From assembly GCF_003609835.1 (NCBI RefSeq), contig NZ_AP017898.1, positions 248,001 through 312,000 on the forward strand: a stretch of 64,000 nucleotides of DNA. Reading direction: 5' to 3'. Below the pieces are notes generated by a model that was not told where the DNA came from, did no database searches, and was given only the letters and a program-made list of their open reading frames with translations. Numbering within the stretch: position 1 is the first letter of the stretch; every line of letters begins with the position of its first letter. A program made the translations under genes and the position numbers. This document shows, piece after piece, positions 18,890 to 27,634 of the stretch. Origin of the DNA: Sphingopyxis sp. FD7 (GTDB taxonomy: Bacteria > Pseudomonadota > Alphaproteobacteria > Sphingomonadales > Sphingomonadaceae).

Positions 18890-20932
18890 ATGCTCCGTCT
18901 CGCTCCCCTCGCTCTTCTCGCCGCCGCCGCAGCGCCCGCCACCGCGCAGCAGGCGCCCGCACCGGTCACCGCCACCTCGCCCGACGGCAACCTCGTCCTG
19001 ACCGTCGCGACCGACAATGATGCGCGCCCGATCTGGTCGCTGTCGCGCAAGGGCAAGCTGCTGATTGCGCCGTCGAAGCTCGGCTTCATCATGACCGATC
19101 GCGTCGGCCTTCAGCGCGGTTTCAAAATCGAGGGCAGCGAAACCGCGAGCGCCGATACGCGCTGGGAACAGCCATGGGGCGAGCGCCGCTTCGTGCGCGA
19201 CCATCATAATGAACTGCTCGTCCGTTTCCGCCAGCATGAAAGCTGGGGCGGCCATGCGATGAACCTGCGCTTCCGCCTGTTCGACGACGGCATCGGCTTT
19301 CGTTACGAGCTGCCCGAGCAGGAGGGCCTCAAGACCGCGAAGATCGCCGACGAGATCACCGAGTTCGACATCGCGCCCGAAGGGACGGCGTGGTGGATCG
19401 CGGGCGGCGAGTGGAACCGCTATGAACAAGTCTATCAGCAGACGCCGATCGACGCGGTATCGACCGCGCACACGCCGATCACGATGCGCCTCGCCGACGG
19501 CACGCACCTGGCCTTTCACGAAGCCGCGCTCGTCGACTATGCCGGCATGTGGCTGAAGCGGATCGAAGGGCGCAAGTTCCGCGCGACGCTCGCGCCCGCA
19601 TCGCGCGGGCCGCGCGTCGTGCGCGACCTGCCGTTCGCGACGCCGTGGCGCACGATCCGCATCACCGATGACGCCGCCGGGCTGGTCGAAAGCGACCTCG
19701 AACTCAACCTCAACGAACCGAACAAACTGGGCGATGTCAGCTGGGTCAAGCCGATGAAATATATCGGCATCTGGTGGGGCATGATACGCGGTCCGTGGAG
19801 CTGGGCCGAAGGGCCGAACCATGGCGCGACGACCGAACGCACCAAGCAATATATCGACTTCGCCGCCAGGCACGGCTTCGGCGGCGTGCTCGTCGAGGGC
19901 TGGAACAAGGGCTGGAACAGCAACTGGTTCGGCCATGGCGACGAATATAGCTTTACCCAGGCCTATCCCGATTTCGACCTGAAAGCCGTCACCGACTATG
20001 CCCGCAAGAAAGGCGTGACCTTGATCGGCCACCACGAAACCGGCGGCAATATCGCGGTCTATGAAGCGCAGCTCGACGACGCGATGAAGCTTTACGGCCA
20101 GCTGGGCGTGAAAGCGGTCAAGACGGGCTATGTCGCCGACGCGGGCGGCATCATCGCGCCGGGCGCGACGCCGGGCGAAAAGGTGATGGAATGGCACGAC
20201 GGCCAGCGACAGGTGCAGCATCACCAAAAAGTCGTCGAGACGGCGGCGAAATATAAGGTCGCCGTGAACCCGCACGAGCCGGTGAAGGACACCGGCCTTC
20301 GCCGCACATACCCCAACTGGGTCGCGCGCGAAGGCGCCCGCGGCATGGAATATAATGCCTGGGGCGCCTTCGCCAACGGCCCCGACCATGAACCCACGCT
20401 CGTCTACACGCGGATGCTGTCGGGGCCGATGGACTATACGCCGGGGGTGTTCAGCCTGAAGGGGGCTGAGGATGTGCCGATGACGTCGACGCTCGCGAAG
20501 CAGCTCGGCCTTTATCTCGCCATCTATTCGCCCATCCAGATGGCGGCCGACTTCATCGAAAACCTCGAAGCGCATCCGCGCGAGCTCGCTTTCGTCAAGC
20601 AGGTGCCGACCGACTGGGCCGAAAGCCGCCTGATCGCGGGCGCGGTCGGCGACTATGCGATTTTCGCGCGCAAGGACCGGGGCAGCGCCGACTGGTATGT
20701 CGGCGGGGTCAACGACGGCACCGCACGCACGTTGACGCTGTCGTTCGATTTCCTCGAACCCGGCAAGACCTATACGGCGACGATCTGGAAGGACGGCGAA
20801 GGCGCGACCTATCTGACCGACGCGCGCCGCAACATCGCCTATGACACGGTCAGGGTGAAAAAGGGCGACACCTACAAGCTCTGGCTCGCCCCCGGCGGCG
20901 GCGCGGCGATGCGGATCGCGCCGGGCCGGTAA
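18890..20932 (+). CDS. GH97 family alpha-glucosidase, exported (SusB-like)
   Basis: 680 residues with signal peptide MLRLAPLALLAAAAAPATAQQ. The N-terminal beta-sandwich (about 25-270) and central barrel are typical of GH97, with IGIWWGM, GFGGVLVEGWNKGW, NPHEPVKDTGLRRTYPN and ARGMEYNAWG. Glutamates at about 463 and 487 are 24 residues apart, the same spacing as the base and acid of the inverting enzyme SusB, which supports an inverting alpha-glucosidase. Two ATGs compete: 18884 overlaps the previous stop, but GGAAGG (18878-18883) is properly spaced only for 18890. Confidence 0.88.
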   Translation: MLRLAPLALLAAAAAPATAQQAPAPVTATSPDGNLVLTVATDNDARPIWSLSRKGKLLIAPSKLGFIMTDRVGLQRGFKIEGSETASADTRWEQPWGERRFVRDHHNELLVRFRQHESWGGHAMNLRFRLFDDGIGFRYELPEQEGLKTAKIADEITEFDIAPEGTAWWIAGGEWNRYEQVYQQTPIDAVSTAHTPITMRLADGTHLAFHEAALVDYAGMWLKRIEGRKFRATLAPASRGPRVVRDLPFATPWRTIRITDDAAGLVESDLELNLNEPNKLGDVSWVKPMKYIGIWWGMIRGPWSWAEGPNHGATTERTKQYIDFAARHGFGGVLVEGWNKGWNSNWFGHGDEYSFTQAYPDFDLKAVTDYARKKGVTLIGHHETGGNIAVYEAQLDDAMKLYGQLGVKAVKTGYVADAGGIIAPGATPGEKVMEWHDGQRQVQHHQKVVETAAKYKVAVNPHEPVKDTGLRRTYPNWVAREGARGMEYNAWGAFANGPDHEPTLVYTRMLSGPMDYTPGVFSLKGAEDVPMTSTLAKQLGLYLAIYSPIQMAADFIENLEAHPRELAFVKQVPTDWAESRLIAGAVGDYAIFARKDRGSADWYVGGVNDGTARTLTLSFDFLEPGKTYTATIWKDGEGATYLTDARRNIAYDTVRVKKGDTYKLWLAPGGGAAMRIAPGR

Positions 20933-20964
20933 GGCGGCGCAGGGCCACTGCGTCCCATCATGCC

Positions 20965-21043
20965 ATCGTCCCGGCGAAGGCCCGAATCCGGCTCTCGCGC
21001 CCCACGGCAATGGCGAGGGTCCGGTCCGTGCCGGGATGACGAT
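20965..21043. repeat. Degraded copy of palindromic repeat family R1
   Basis: The left part (ATCGTCCCGGCGAAGGCCC) and the right end (GCCGGGATGACGAT) match the R1 arms, but the interior has diverged. It lies between the GH97 stop and the promoter of the sulfatase gene and may act as a weak terminator. Confidence 0.6.
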
Positions 21044-21120
21044 CCTGTCAGAATTGGATACTGACCCTAATCTTGTGCGGGAGCCGCGCTGGCCCGCTTC
21101 CACCCCATTGACTCGGCGAT

Positions 21121-21144
21121 ATATTGGCATAGTAAATGCCATAT
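21121..21144. promoter_or_regulatory. Imperfect palindrome before the first sulfatase gene
   Basis: ATATTGGCAT and AATGCCATAT flank a short centre and pair as an inverted repeat with one extra base on the left. It lies 19 bases before the start codon, so a bound repressor would block expression. Which regulator binds it is unknown; it is unlike the operator before the second sulfatase. Confidence 0.45.
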
Positions 21145-21162
21145 CCCTTGGGGGTGGGAGTG

Positions 21163-22989
21163 ATGGCAGTATGCTGGAGGACCACTAGGCCGCGTCGCTT
21201 GGGCGGGTTCCGGCGTGCTGCCATCATCGCGCTGGCCTGTCTGCTGGGGACCACATCGGGTCAGGCGCAGCCGCGATCCGCGTCGCCGCGCCAGCCCAAT
21301 ATCGTGATCCTCCTCGCCGACGACTGGGGCTTTTCGGACGTCGGCGCCTTTGGTTCCGAAATCGCGACGCCGCATATCGACGCGCTGGCGCGCGCGGGGA
21401 TGCGCTTTTCCAATTTCCACGTCGCGGGCTCCTGCTCGCCGACGCGCGCGATGCTCCAGACGGGGGTGATGAACCACCGCAATGGGCTGGGCAACATGCC
21501 CGAGACGATCCCCGACGAGCATCGGGGCAAGCCGGGTTACGACACGGTGATGAACCTGCGCGTCGTGACGATCGCACAGTTGATGAAGGCGGCGGGATAT
21601 CGCACCTACCTCACCGGCAAATGGCATCTGGGCAGCGACGCGAAGCGCCTGCCGCACGCGCGCGGATATGACCGCGCGTTCAGCCTCGCCGATGCGGGCG
21701 CCGACAATTTCGAGCAAAGGCCGATCGAGGGGCTGTACGACAAGGCGAACTGGACCGAGAACGGCAAGCCCGCGACCCTGCCCAAGGATTATTATTCGTC
21801 GACCTTCGTCGTCGAAAAGATGATCGATTATATCGAGACGGACCGCCAGAGCGGCAAACCCTTCCTCGCCTCGATCAACTTCCTCGCCAACCATATCCCG
21901 GTGCAGGCGCCCGACAGCGACATTGCGCGCTATGCGGCGATGTACAGGGAGGGGTGGACGGCGCTGCGCGCGGCGCGCGCGCGGCGCGCGGCGGCGCTCG
22001 GCATCGTGCCCGCGGGCATGCCGATGGTGACGATGCCGACGACGCGCGACTGGCAGAAACTTGATGATGACGAGCGCGCGGCAGCGGTGCGCGTGATGCA
22101 GGCCTATGGCGGCATGGCGACCGCGATGGACCGCGAGATCGGGCGGCTGGTCGCGCATCTCAAGACCACGGGCGATTACGACAATACGATCTTTGTCTTC
22201 CTGTCCGACAATGGCGCCGAGCCGACCAATCCCTTTGCCAGCCTGCGCAATCGGCTGTTTCTGGACATGCAATATGATCTTGCGACCGACAATATCGGGC
22301 GGCGGGGCAGTTTTTCGGCGATCGGAGCCAGCTGGGCGAGCGCGGCGGCGGCGCCCTTGTCGGGGTATAAGTTCAGCGCGACCGAGGGCGGGCTGCGCGT
22401 CCCGCTGATCATCGCCTGGCCGGGGCATGGCGCGATTCAAGCGGGCGCGATCAGCGACGGGCTGGCGCATGTCACCGACCTCTTGCCCACGCTCGCCGAG
22501 CTGGCGGACGTGCCGCTGCACGATGGGCAATGGCAGGGACGGAGCGTCGAGCCGATCACGGGGCGCAGCCTGGTGCCGATGCTGGAAGGCGGGGCGGGCA
22601 GCGTCCATGGCGACGCGCCGCTCGGTTATGAATTGTCGGGCAATGCCGCGCTGTTTCGCGGCGATTACAAGCTGGTGCGCAACCTGCCGCCGACCGGCGA
22701 CGGCCAATGGCGGCTCTATCATCTCAGGACCGATCCCGGCGAGACGCGCGACCTGTCGGCGGCGATGCCTGATCGTTTCGCCGCGATGATGGCCGACTAC
22801 CGCGCCTATGCGAAGGCGAACGGCGTGCTCGACATGCCCGCGGGCTATACGGCCGACGAGCAGATCAACCGTTATGCGTGGGAGCAGCAGGGGCGCAAAC
22901 GCGCGATCAAGGCCGCGCTGTGGCTGGGCGGCGGGTTGATCGTGCTGGCGTTGCTGCTGTGGGGCCGGCGGCGGCGTGCGCGGGGGTAG
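21163..22989 (+). CDS. Arylsulfatase-type sulfatase with C-terminal membrane anchor
   Basis: 608 residues. A signal peptide precedes NIVILLADDWGFSDVGAFG (metal-binding aspartates). The formylglycine site is CSPTR with the cysteine at about residue 91, followed by the conserved TYLTGKWHLG. FLSDNGAEPT supplies further metal ligands. The extreme C-terminus has a hydrophobic helix (about 583-600) followed by WGRRRRARG, consistent with an inner membrane anchor and periplasmic catalytic domain. It should remove sulfate esters from glycans or aryl sulfates once its cysteine is converted by the neighbouring FGE. ATG 21163 follows GGTGGGAG. Confidence 0.9.
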   Translation: MAVCWRTTRPRRLGGFRRAAIIALACLLGTTSGQAQPRSASPRQPNIVILLADDWGFSDVGAFGSEIATPHIDALARAGMRFSNFHVAGSCSPTRAMLQTGVMNHRNGLGNMPETIPDEHRGKPGYDTVMNLRVVTIAQLMKAAGYRTYLTGKWHLGSDAKRLPHARGYDRAFSLADAGADNFEQRPIEGLYDKANWTENGKPATLPKDYYSSTFVVEKMIDYIETDRQSGKPFLASINFLANHIPVQAPDSDIARYAAMYREGWTALRAARARRAAALGIVPAGMPMVTMPTTRDWQKLDDDERAAAVRVMQAYGGMATAMDREIGRLVAHLKTTGDYDNTIFVFLSDNGAEPTNPFASLRNRLFLDMQYDLATDNIGRRGSFSAIGASWASAAAAPLSGYKFSATEGGLRVPLIIAWPGHGAIQAGAISDGLAHVTDLLPTLAELADVPLHDGQWQGRSVEPITGRSLVPMLEGGAGSVHGDAPLGYELSGNAALFRGDYKLVRNLPPTGDGQWRLYHLRTDPGETRDLSAAMPDRFAAMMADYRAYAKANGVLDMPAGYTADEQINRYAWEQQGRKRAIKAALWLGGGLIVLALLLWGRRRRARG

Positions 22990-23078
22990 TGTTGGTGCGG
23001 ATGTGGGCTGCCCTGGGCGGCGGGCGGTAGGCTGAATGGTTGAGGCTGTTGGCGGTTTTGGGGTGGATTCCGGCCGAT

Positions 23079-23097
23079 CCTCCCCCGCAGGGGGAGG
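23079..23097. terminator. Hairpin between convergent sulfatase and FGE genes
   Basis: An 8-base perfect stem (CCTCCCCC / GGGGGAGG) with a GCA loop lies between two genes that point at each other. There is no clear T-tract on either side, so it is a probable bidirectional transcription barrier at most. Confidence 0.4.
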
Positions 23098-23155
23098 AGC
23101 GCCGCGTCCGCAACCGGTCGCTTTCCGCCACTCCCGTCGTCACTACGGCGCGGGC

Positions 23156-24076
23156 CTACCCCTTCGGCGCCGGGCGCTTCGTGTCGATCAGGCGGAAGCC
23201 GATATGGTCGGTCCCCAGGCTGCGTTCCTGGAACTGGCGCGCGGCGGGGCGATAGCGGGCGCAATAATTGGCGGCGCACAGGAAGCTGCCGCCCTTGATG
23301 ACATTGCGCTCGCTGCCCGCCGCGCTCGTCGTCCATTCCCAGACATTGCCGATCAGGTCGTGGACGCCATGCGCATCCGCCGGAAAGCAGGCGACCGGCG
23401 CGCGCCCGGTGAAGCCATCGGTGCCGAGGTCGCGGAAGGGAAAGCTGCCCTGATAAAAATTGGCGCGCGGCTTGCCGTCCCTGCCGACCGGAACATTGCG
23501 GTCGGCGCCGCCGGTCGCCGCGGCGAGCTCCCATTGCTCCTCGCTCGGCAGCGCCTTGCCCTTCCATTTCGCGAAGGCGAGCGCGTCCTCATAGCCCACC
23601 TGCACGACCGGATCGCGGTCGCGCCCGTCGATATTCGTCGCGGGCCCCGCCGGGTGGCGCCACTCGGCGCCGACGACCCAGCGCCACCAGTTCGGATTGC
23701 CGTCGGTCGGGGCGGTGAAGACCGCCGAGCCGGGAATGAGCATGTCGGGCGGCGCGCCGGGGAGCGGCGGCGGGTCTTGCTCGGCGAGCGTCTTGTAACC
23801 CGTCGCGCGGACGAACTCGGCGAACTCGGCGTTGGTCACCTCATGCGTCGCCATCCAGAAGCCCGCGACGGCCACCTCGCGCGGTGGCCCCTCTTCGGGC
23901 AGCCGCGCGTCGGCGCCCATGGTGAAGGTCGCGCCAGGGATCCAGACATAATCCTGTGCCGGCATCGCGGGGCATTCGGGGGGGCTGGCTTCGGCCAGCG
24001 GCGGCGCGGCCTCGTCGCCGCACGCGGCGAGCGTGCCCGGCAGAAGCAGCGCAAGCAGCGCGGCGGCGCGGGTCAT
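23156..24076 (-). CDS. Formylglycine-generating enzyme (SUMF1/FGE family), predicted lipoprotein
   Basis: 306 residues. The FGE-sulfatase domain shows WIPGATFTMG, FWMATHEVTNAEFAEFV, LPSEEQWELAA, HDLIGNVWEW and, decisively, GGSFLCAANYCARYRPAAR: cysteines at about 267 and 272 match the copper-binding active pair of true aerobic FGEs. It would convert the CSPTR and CSPSR cysteines of the two flanking sulfatases to formylglycine. The N-terminus MTRAAALLALLLPGTLAAC is a lipoprotein signal, which implies work outside the cytoplasm. ATG 24076 overlaps the TetR stop (ATGA), so the two are coupled. Confidence 0.9.
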   Translation of the reverse strand: MTRAAALLALLLPGTLAACGDEAAPPLAEASPPECPAMPAQDYVWIPGATFTMGADARLPEEGPPREVAVAGFWMATHEVTNAEFAEFVRATGYKTLAEQDPPPLPGAPPDMLIPGSAVFTAPTDGNPNWWRWVVGAEWRHPAGPATNIDGRDRDPVVQVGYEDALAFAKWKGKALPSEEQWELAAATGGADRNVPVGRDGKPRANFYQGSFPFRDLGTDGFTGRAPVACFPADAHGVHDLIGNVWEWTTSAAGSERNVIKGGSFLCAANYCARYRPAARQFQERSLGTDHIGFRLIDTKRPAPKG

Positions 24077-24696
24077 TCGTCGGCCACCGTCGCCAGCAGC
24101 GCCTCGACCATATGCCCGATCACTTCGCCCGCTTCCTCGGCGGGCAGGCCCTGGTCGTGGCGCAGCGTGCGCCATGTGTGAAAGGAGAGCGCCGCGCACA
24201 GCGCCTCGACGCTGATGCGGTCGGTGAGTACGGAACCGGGGAGCAGGCGCAGGATCAGCTCGCGTTCGAGCATCACGACGCGGCTATATTGCCCCATCAG
24301 GAAGGGCGACTGATAACGTTTGATGTTCGCGGCGAGGCGGAAGGGCAAAGTCGTTTCAAAGACGCGGATACGGCGGCGGACGAGCTCGCGGACATTGGCG
24401 CGCCACGGCTGGTCGGGATAGGGCGCCATGATGATCGGCATCACGCGGTCGGTAACCGTCGCGGTGATCTCCGAATAGAGCGCGTCCATATCGTCGAAAT
24501 GGCGGAACACGGTGCGCAGGCCGATGCCCGCTTCCTCGGCGACGCGCGCCGCGCTCGGCGACAAATCGCCCGCGACAATCAGCTCCATCATCGCCTCGAC
24601 GATGCGCTTGTGGCTCGACCGGCTCCGCGCGCGGCGCCCGTCGATCCGCTCGGCGCCGCCGCGCGCCGCTTCCGATTTCCTCACCCCGATCGTCAT
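24073..24696 (-). CDS. TetR family transcriptional regulator of the sulfatase/FGE cluster
   Basis: 207 residues. The N-terminal helix-turn-helix (about 28-75) includes LSPSAARVAEEAGIGLRTVFRHFDDMDALY; the rest is a helical ligand domain without an assignable effector. It is transcribed away from the second sulfatase, with the palindrome at 24760-24776 between them. The stop overlaps the FGE start. Its likely role is repression of both itself/FGE and the divergent sulfatase. Confidence 0.85.
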   Translation of the reverse strand: MTIGVRKSEAARGGAERIDGRRARSRSSHKRIVEAMMELIVAGDLSPSAARVAEEAGIGLRTVFRHFDDMDALYSEITATVTDRVMPIIMAPYPDQPWRANVRELVRRRIRVFETTLPFRLAANIKRYQSPFLMGQYSRVVMLERELILRLLPGSVLTDRISVEALCAALSFHTWRTLRHDQGLPAEEAGEVIGHMVEALLATVADE

Positions 24697-24759
24697 CGCA
24701 TTCCTCGCTGGCCCAGCGCGCCGCCGACGTCAAACGATCTTGCGCGTCGGTGAATATAA

Positions 24760-24776
24760 TGACACATATAGTGTCA
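24760..24776. promoter_or_regulatory. Likely TetR operator between tetR-FGE and the second sulfatase
   Basis: TGACAC and GTGTCA are perfect 6-base arms around ATATA, giving a 17-base palindrome that overlaps a TATAAT-like hexamer (24755-24760). It sits 63 bases from the TetR start and 43 from the sulfatase start, in the position of a shared divergent operator. Confidence 0.6.
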
Positions 24777-24819
24777 ATAGTTCCATGGCAAGCCGAAGCC
24801 GCGAGCGGGAGGACTGGAC

Positions 24820-26451
24820 GTGACGAAAAAATGGCTCGTTTTGGGCGCCCTGACGCTGGCAGCGGGCGGCGGCTATTGGGCTTATGACGCGAACAAATAC
24901 CGCATCCCCGGCATCGTGCAGGACTGGCGCGACCCGGTGCAGCCGAACCGGGCGATCGCGTGGCAGCAGGGGCCGGCGGCGGCGCCGGAGGGCGAGCGAC
25001 CGCCGAACATCATCCTGATCGTCGCCGATGACCTGGGTTATAACGACATCAGCCTGAATGGCGGCGGCGTTGCGGGGATCGTCCAGACGCCGAACATCGA
25101 CGCGCTGGCGCGCGAGGGGGTCCATTTCACCACCGCCTATGCCGCGAACGCGACCTGCTCGCCTTCGCGCGCGGCGATGATGACGGGGCGCTATCCGACG
25201 CGCTTCGGGTTCGAGTTCACCGCGGTGCCGATCGAGTTCGCCGAAAATCTGGCGCATGGCGAGGGCGTCGGGCCGCACCGCGCGATCTTTCACGACGAGC
25301 TGGTGACCCCCGACATCCCGCCCTATCCGCAGATGGGCGTGCCCGTGAGCGAGGTGACGATCGCCGAGGCGGTGAAGGCGGCGGGCTATCACACGCTGCA
25401 CATCGGCAAATGGCATCTGGGCGAAGCGCCCGAGCTTCAGCCGCAGCGTCAGGGTTTCGATGAAAGCCTTGCGGTGCTCGCGGGCGCGGCGATGTTCCTG
25501 CCTGAGGACGATCGCGATGCGGTCAACGCCAGGCTGCCGTGGGATCCGATCGACCGTTTCCTCTGGGCGAATCTGCGTCATGCGGTGACCTTCAACGGCA
25601 GCCGACGCTTCGCCGCGAAGGGGCATATGACCGACTATTTCGCCGACGAGGCGATCAGGGCGATCGAGGCGAACCGCAATCGGCCGTTCTTCCTCTATCT
25701 GGCCTTCACCGCGCCGCACACGCCGCTTCAGGCGACGCGCGCCGATTATGACAAGCTCGCGGCGATCAAGGACCACAAGACGCGCGTTTATGGCGCGATG
25801 ATCGCGCAGATGGACCGGCGAATCGGCGACGTGATGGCCAAGCTGAAAGACGCCGGGATCGACGACAATACGCTCGTCATCTTCACCAGCGACAATGGCG
25901 GCGCCTGGTATAACGGGATGCCGGGGCTGAACGCGCCGTTTCGCGGCTGGAAGGCGACTTTCTTCGAGGGCGGCATCCGCGCGCCCCTGTTCATGCGCTG
26001 GCCCGCGCGCATCGCGCCGGGGACCGTGCGCGCCGACATGACCGGGCATCTCGACATCTTTGCCACCATCGCCGGGGCGGCGGGGGCGGCGTCGCCCGAA
26101 GGCCGGACGATCGACAGCGAGGATATATTGGCCGGACCCGCGCGGCGGCCTGCGATGTTCTGGCGCTCGGGCGATTATCGTGCGGTGCGCGCGGGCGACT
26201 GGAAATTGCAGGTGACCAGGCGGCCCGAACGGGCGCGCCTCTATAATCTTGCCGCCGATCCGACCGAACGGACCGACCTGTCGGCGCGCGAACCCGCGCG
26301 CGTCGCCGCGCTGCGCGCGATGATCGAAGCGCAGAACAAGGGCATGGCCAGGCCGATCTGGCCGGGGCTGGTCGAAGGGCCGGTGCGCGTCGACGTGCCG
26401 CTCAACGCGCCGTGGCGGGACGGGCAGGATTATATCTATTGGACCAATTGA
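24820..26451 (+). CDS. Sulfatase, envelope-anchored
   Basis: 543 residues. The N-terminus MTKKWLVLGALTLAAGGGYWAY is an uncleaved-anchor or signal-like segment. NIILIVADDLGYNDISLNGGG gives metal ligands, and the formylglycine site is CSPSR with the cysteine at about residue 113 followed by AAMMTGRYPTRFGFE. HIGKWHLG, TAPHTPLQA and IFTSDNGGAWYN complete the family pattern. The GTG start is preceded by CGGGAGGA (24806-24813). It is divergent from tetR-FGE and likely controlled by that regulator. Confidence 0.9.
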   Translation: MTKKWLVLGALTLAAGGGYWAYDANKYRIPGIVQDWRDPVQPNRAIAWQQGPAAAPEGERPPNIILIVADDLGYNDISLNGGGVAGIVQTPNIDALAREGVHFTTAYAANATCSPSRAAMMTGRYPTRFGFEFTAVPIEFAENLAHGEGVGPHRAIFHDELVTPDIPPYPQMGVPVSEVTIAEAVKAAGYHTLHIGKWHLGEAPELQPQRQGFDESLAVLAGAAMFLPEDDRDAVNARLPWDPIDRFLWANLRHAVTFNGSRRFAAKGHMTDYFADEAIRAIEANRNRPFFLYLAFTAPHTPLQATRADYDKLAAIKDHKTRVYGAMIAQMDRRIGDVMAKLKDAGIDDNTLVIFTSDNGGAWYNGMPGLNAPFRGWKATFFEGGIRAPLFMRWPARIAPGTVRADMTGHLDIFATIAGAAGAASPEGRTIDSEDILAGPARRPAMFWRSGDYRAVRAGDWKLQVTRRPERARLYNLAADPTERTDLSAREPARVAALRAMIEAQNKGMARPIWPGLVEGPVRVDVPLNAPWRDGQDYIYWTN

Positions 26452-26485
26452 TCGCTGTGTCCGTCCCGAAATCCCCTGGCTAAAT

Positions 26486-26513
26486 CGTCATCCCGGCCTT
26501 CGCCGGGATGACG
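26486..26513. repeat. Palindromic repeat family R1 (short copy)
   Basis: A 12-base perfect stem (CGTCATCCCGGC and its complement) with a CTTC loop, equal to one arm of the long R1 element at 3354-3429. It sits 34 bases after the sulfatase stop and may serve as its transcript end. Confidence 0.8.
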
Positions 26514-26596
26514 AGGGGAGTGGGGTTGCGTTTCGGTTCGCCCAATCCACGCCTAGCCGCTTGTGAAACAAGGCCGCCGCGCGTTAAGGGACGGGG

Positions 26597-27604
26597 ATGG
26601 CACAGCGACCGGGGTCCAATGGCGGCGGCAACGCGCGCCCGACGATGGCGGACATCGCGAACGAACTCGGCCTGGCCAAGATCACCGTGTCGCGCGCGTT
26701 GTCGAACCCCGCGAGCGTCAAGGAAAGCACGCGGCGCCTGGTCCGCGAGACCGCCGAGCGCATGGGATACCGGCTCAACGTATCGGCGCGCAACCTCAGG
26801 CAACAGCGCACACGCACGATCGCGGTGGTGATCGAAATGACGCCGTCGCACGAACGGTTGATGAGCGAGCCTTACCCGCTGCTGCTGCTCGGCGGCATCC
26901 TGCAGGAACTGACCGCGGCGGGGCAGAATATGGTGCTGACGACGATCGACCTGTTCATCGCGGCGCCACCGTCGGCCGACGGCGTGATCCTGCTGGGGCA
27001 GGGGGTGCACGACGATGCCGCCGCGATGGTCGAGGCGACGGGGCTGCCCTATGTCGTGTGGGGCGCCGAACATGGCCCGCCGGGGCGCATCGTCGTCGGC
27101 AGCGACAATCGCGAGGGCGGACGGCTCGCGGCCGAGCATCTGCTCGGCCGCGGGTGTCGGAGGCTCCTGTTCCTCGGCGATGCCGAACATGGCGAGGCCG
27201 AGGACCGGCTGCGCGGGTTCGAGGCGCGCATCGCGGCGTCGGACGCGGCGATCGTCGGCAATATCCCCTGCGCCTTCACCCTCACCGCGGGACGCGCGGC
27301 GGTAGAGCCGCTGCTCGACGCGCGGGGGCTCGATTTCGACGGCATTTTCGCCGCGAGCGACGCGATCGCGATGGGCGCGATCGAGGCGTTGCAGGCGCGC
27401 GGGCATAAAGTGCCGGGCGACGTCTCGGTCGTCGGCTTCGACGATTCGCCGGGCGCCGCGCTCTTCTCGCCGCCGCTTACGAGCATCCGGCAGGACTGGG
27501 CGTTCGGCGGCGAGTTGCTCGCGCAGAAGGTGCTCGCCAAGGTGGCGGGCCAGCCCGTCGAGTCGCGCGCGATGCCGGTGTCGCTGGTCACGCGCGAAAG
27601 CTGA
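26597..27604 (+). CDS. LacI family transcriptional regulator
   Basis: 335 residues. The N-terminal helix-turn-helix and hinge read MADIANELGLAKITVSRALSNP, VRETAERMGYRLN and VSARNLRQQRTRTIAVV. The sugar-binding periplasmic-protein-like domain follows (VIEMTPSHER; SDNREGGRLAAEHLLGRG; FDGIFAASDAIAMGAIEAL; VVGFDDSP). It lies directly before the GH65 fusion with a remarkable inverted repeat between them, so it probably represses that gene and the TonB receptor behind it, with maltose or a related sugar as candidate inducer. The ATG follows AAGGGACGGGG. Confidence 0.9.
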   Translation: MAQRPGSNGGGNARPTMADIANELGLAKITVSRALSNPASVKESTRRLVRETAERMGYRLNVSARNLRQQRTRTIAVVIEMTPSHERLMSEPYPLLLLGGILQELTAAGQNMVLTTIDLFIAAPPSADGVILLGQGVHDDAAAMVEATGLPYVVWGAEHGPPGRIVVGSDNREGGRLAAEHLLGRGCRRLLFLGDAEHGEAEDRLRGFEARIAASDAAIVGNIPCAFTLTAGRAAVEPLLDARGLDFDGIFAASDAIAMGAIEALQARGHKVPGDVSVVGFDDSPGAALFSPPLTSIRQDWAFGGELLAQKVLAKVAGQPVESRAMPVSLVTRES

Positions 27605-27634
27605 AACAAAGGGATTTTTCCGTTCGTCGATACG

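Noticed and set aside
18428-21142. Antisense open frame of 904 codons opposite the alpha-glucosidase and GH97 genes
   Set aside because: Shadow of two well-supported genes with intact catalytic motifs; composition typical of antisense frames.
22872-23567. Minus-strand 231-codon frame overlapping the FGE gene end
   Set aside because: It runs in another frame of the FGE gene and into intergenic sequence; Arg/Gln/Pro-rich shadow.
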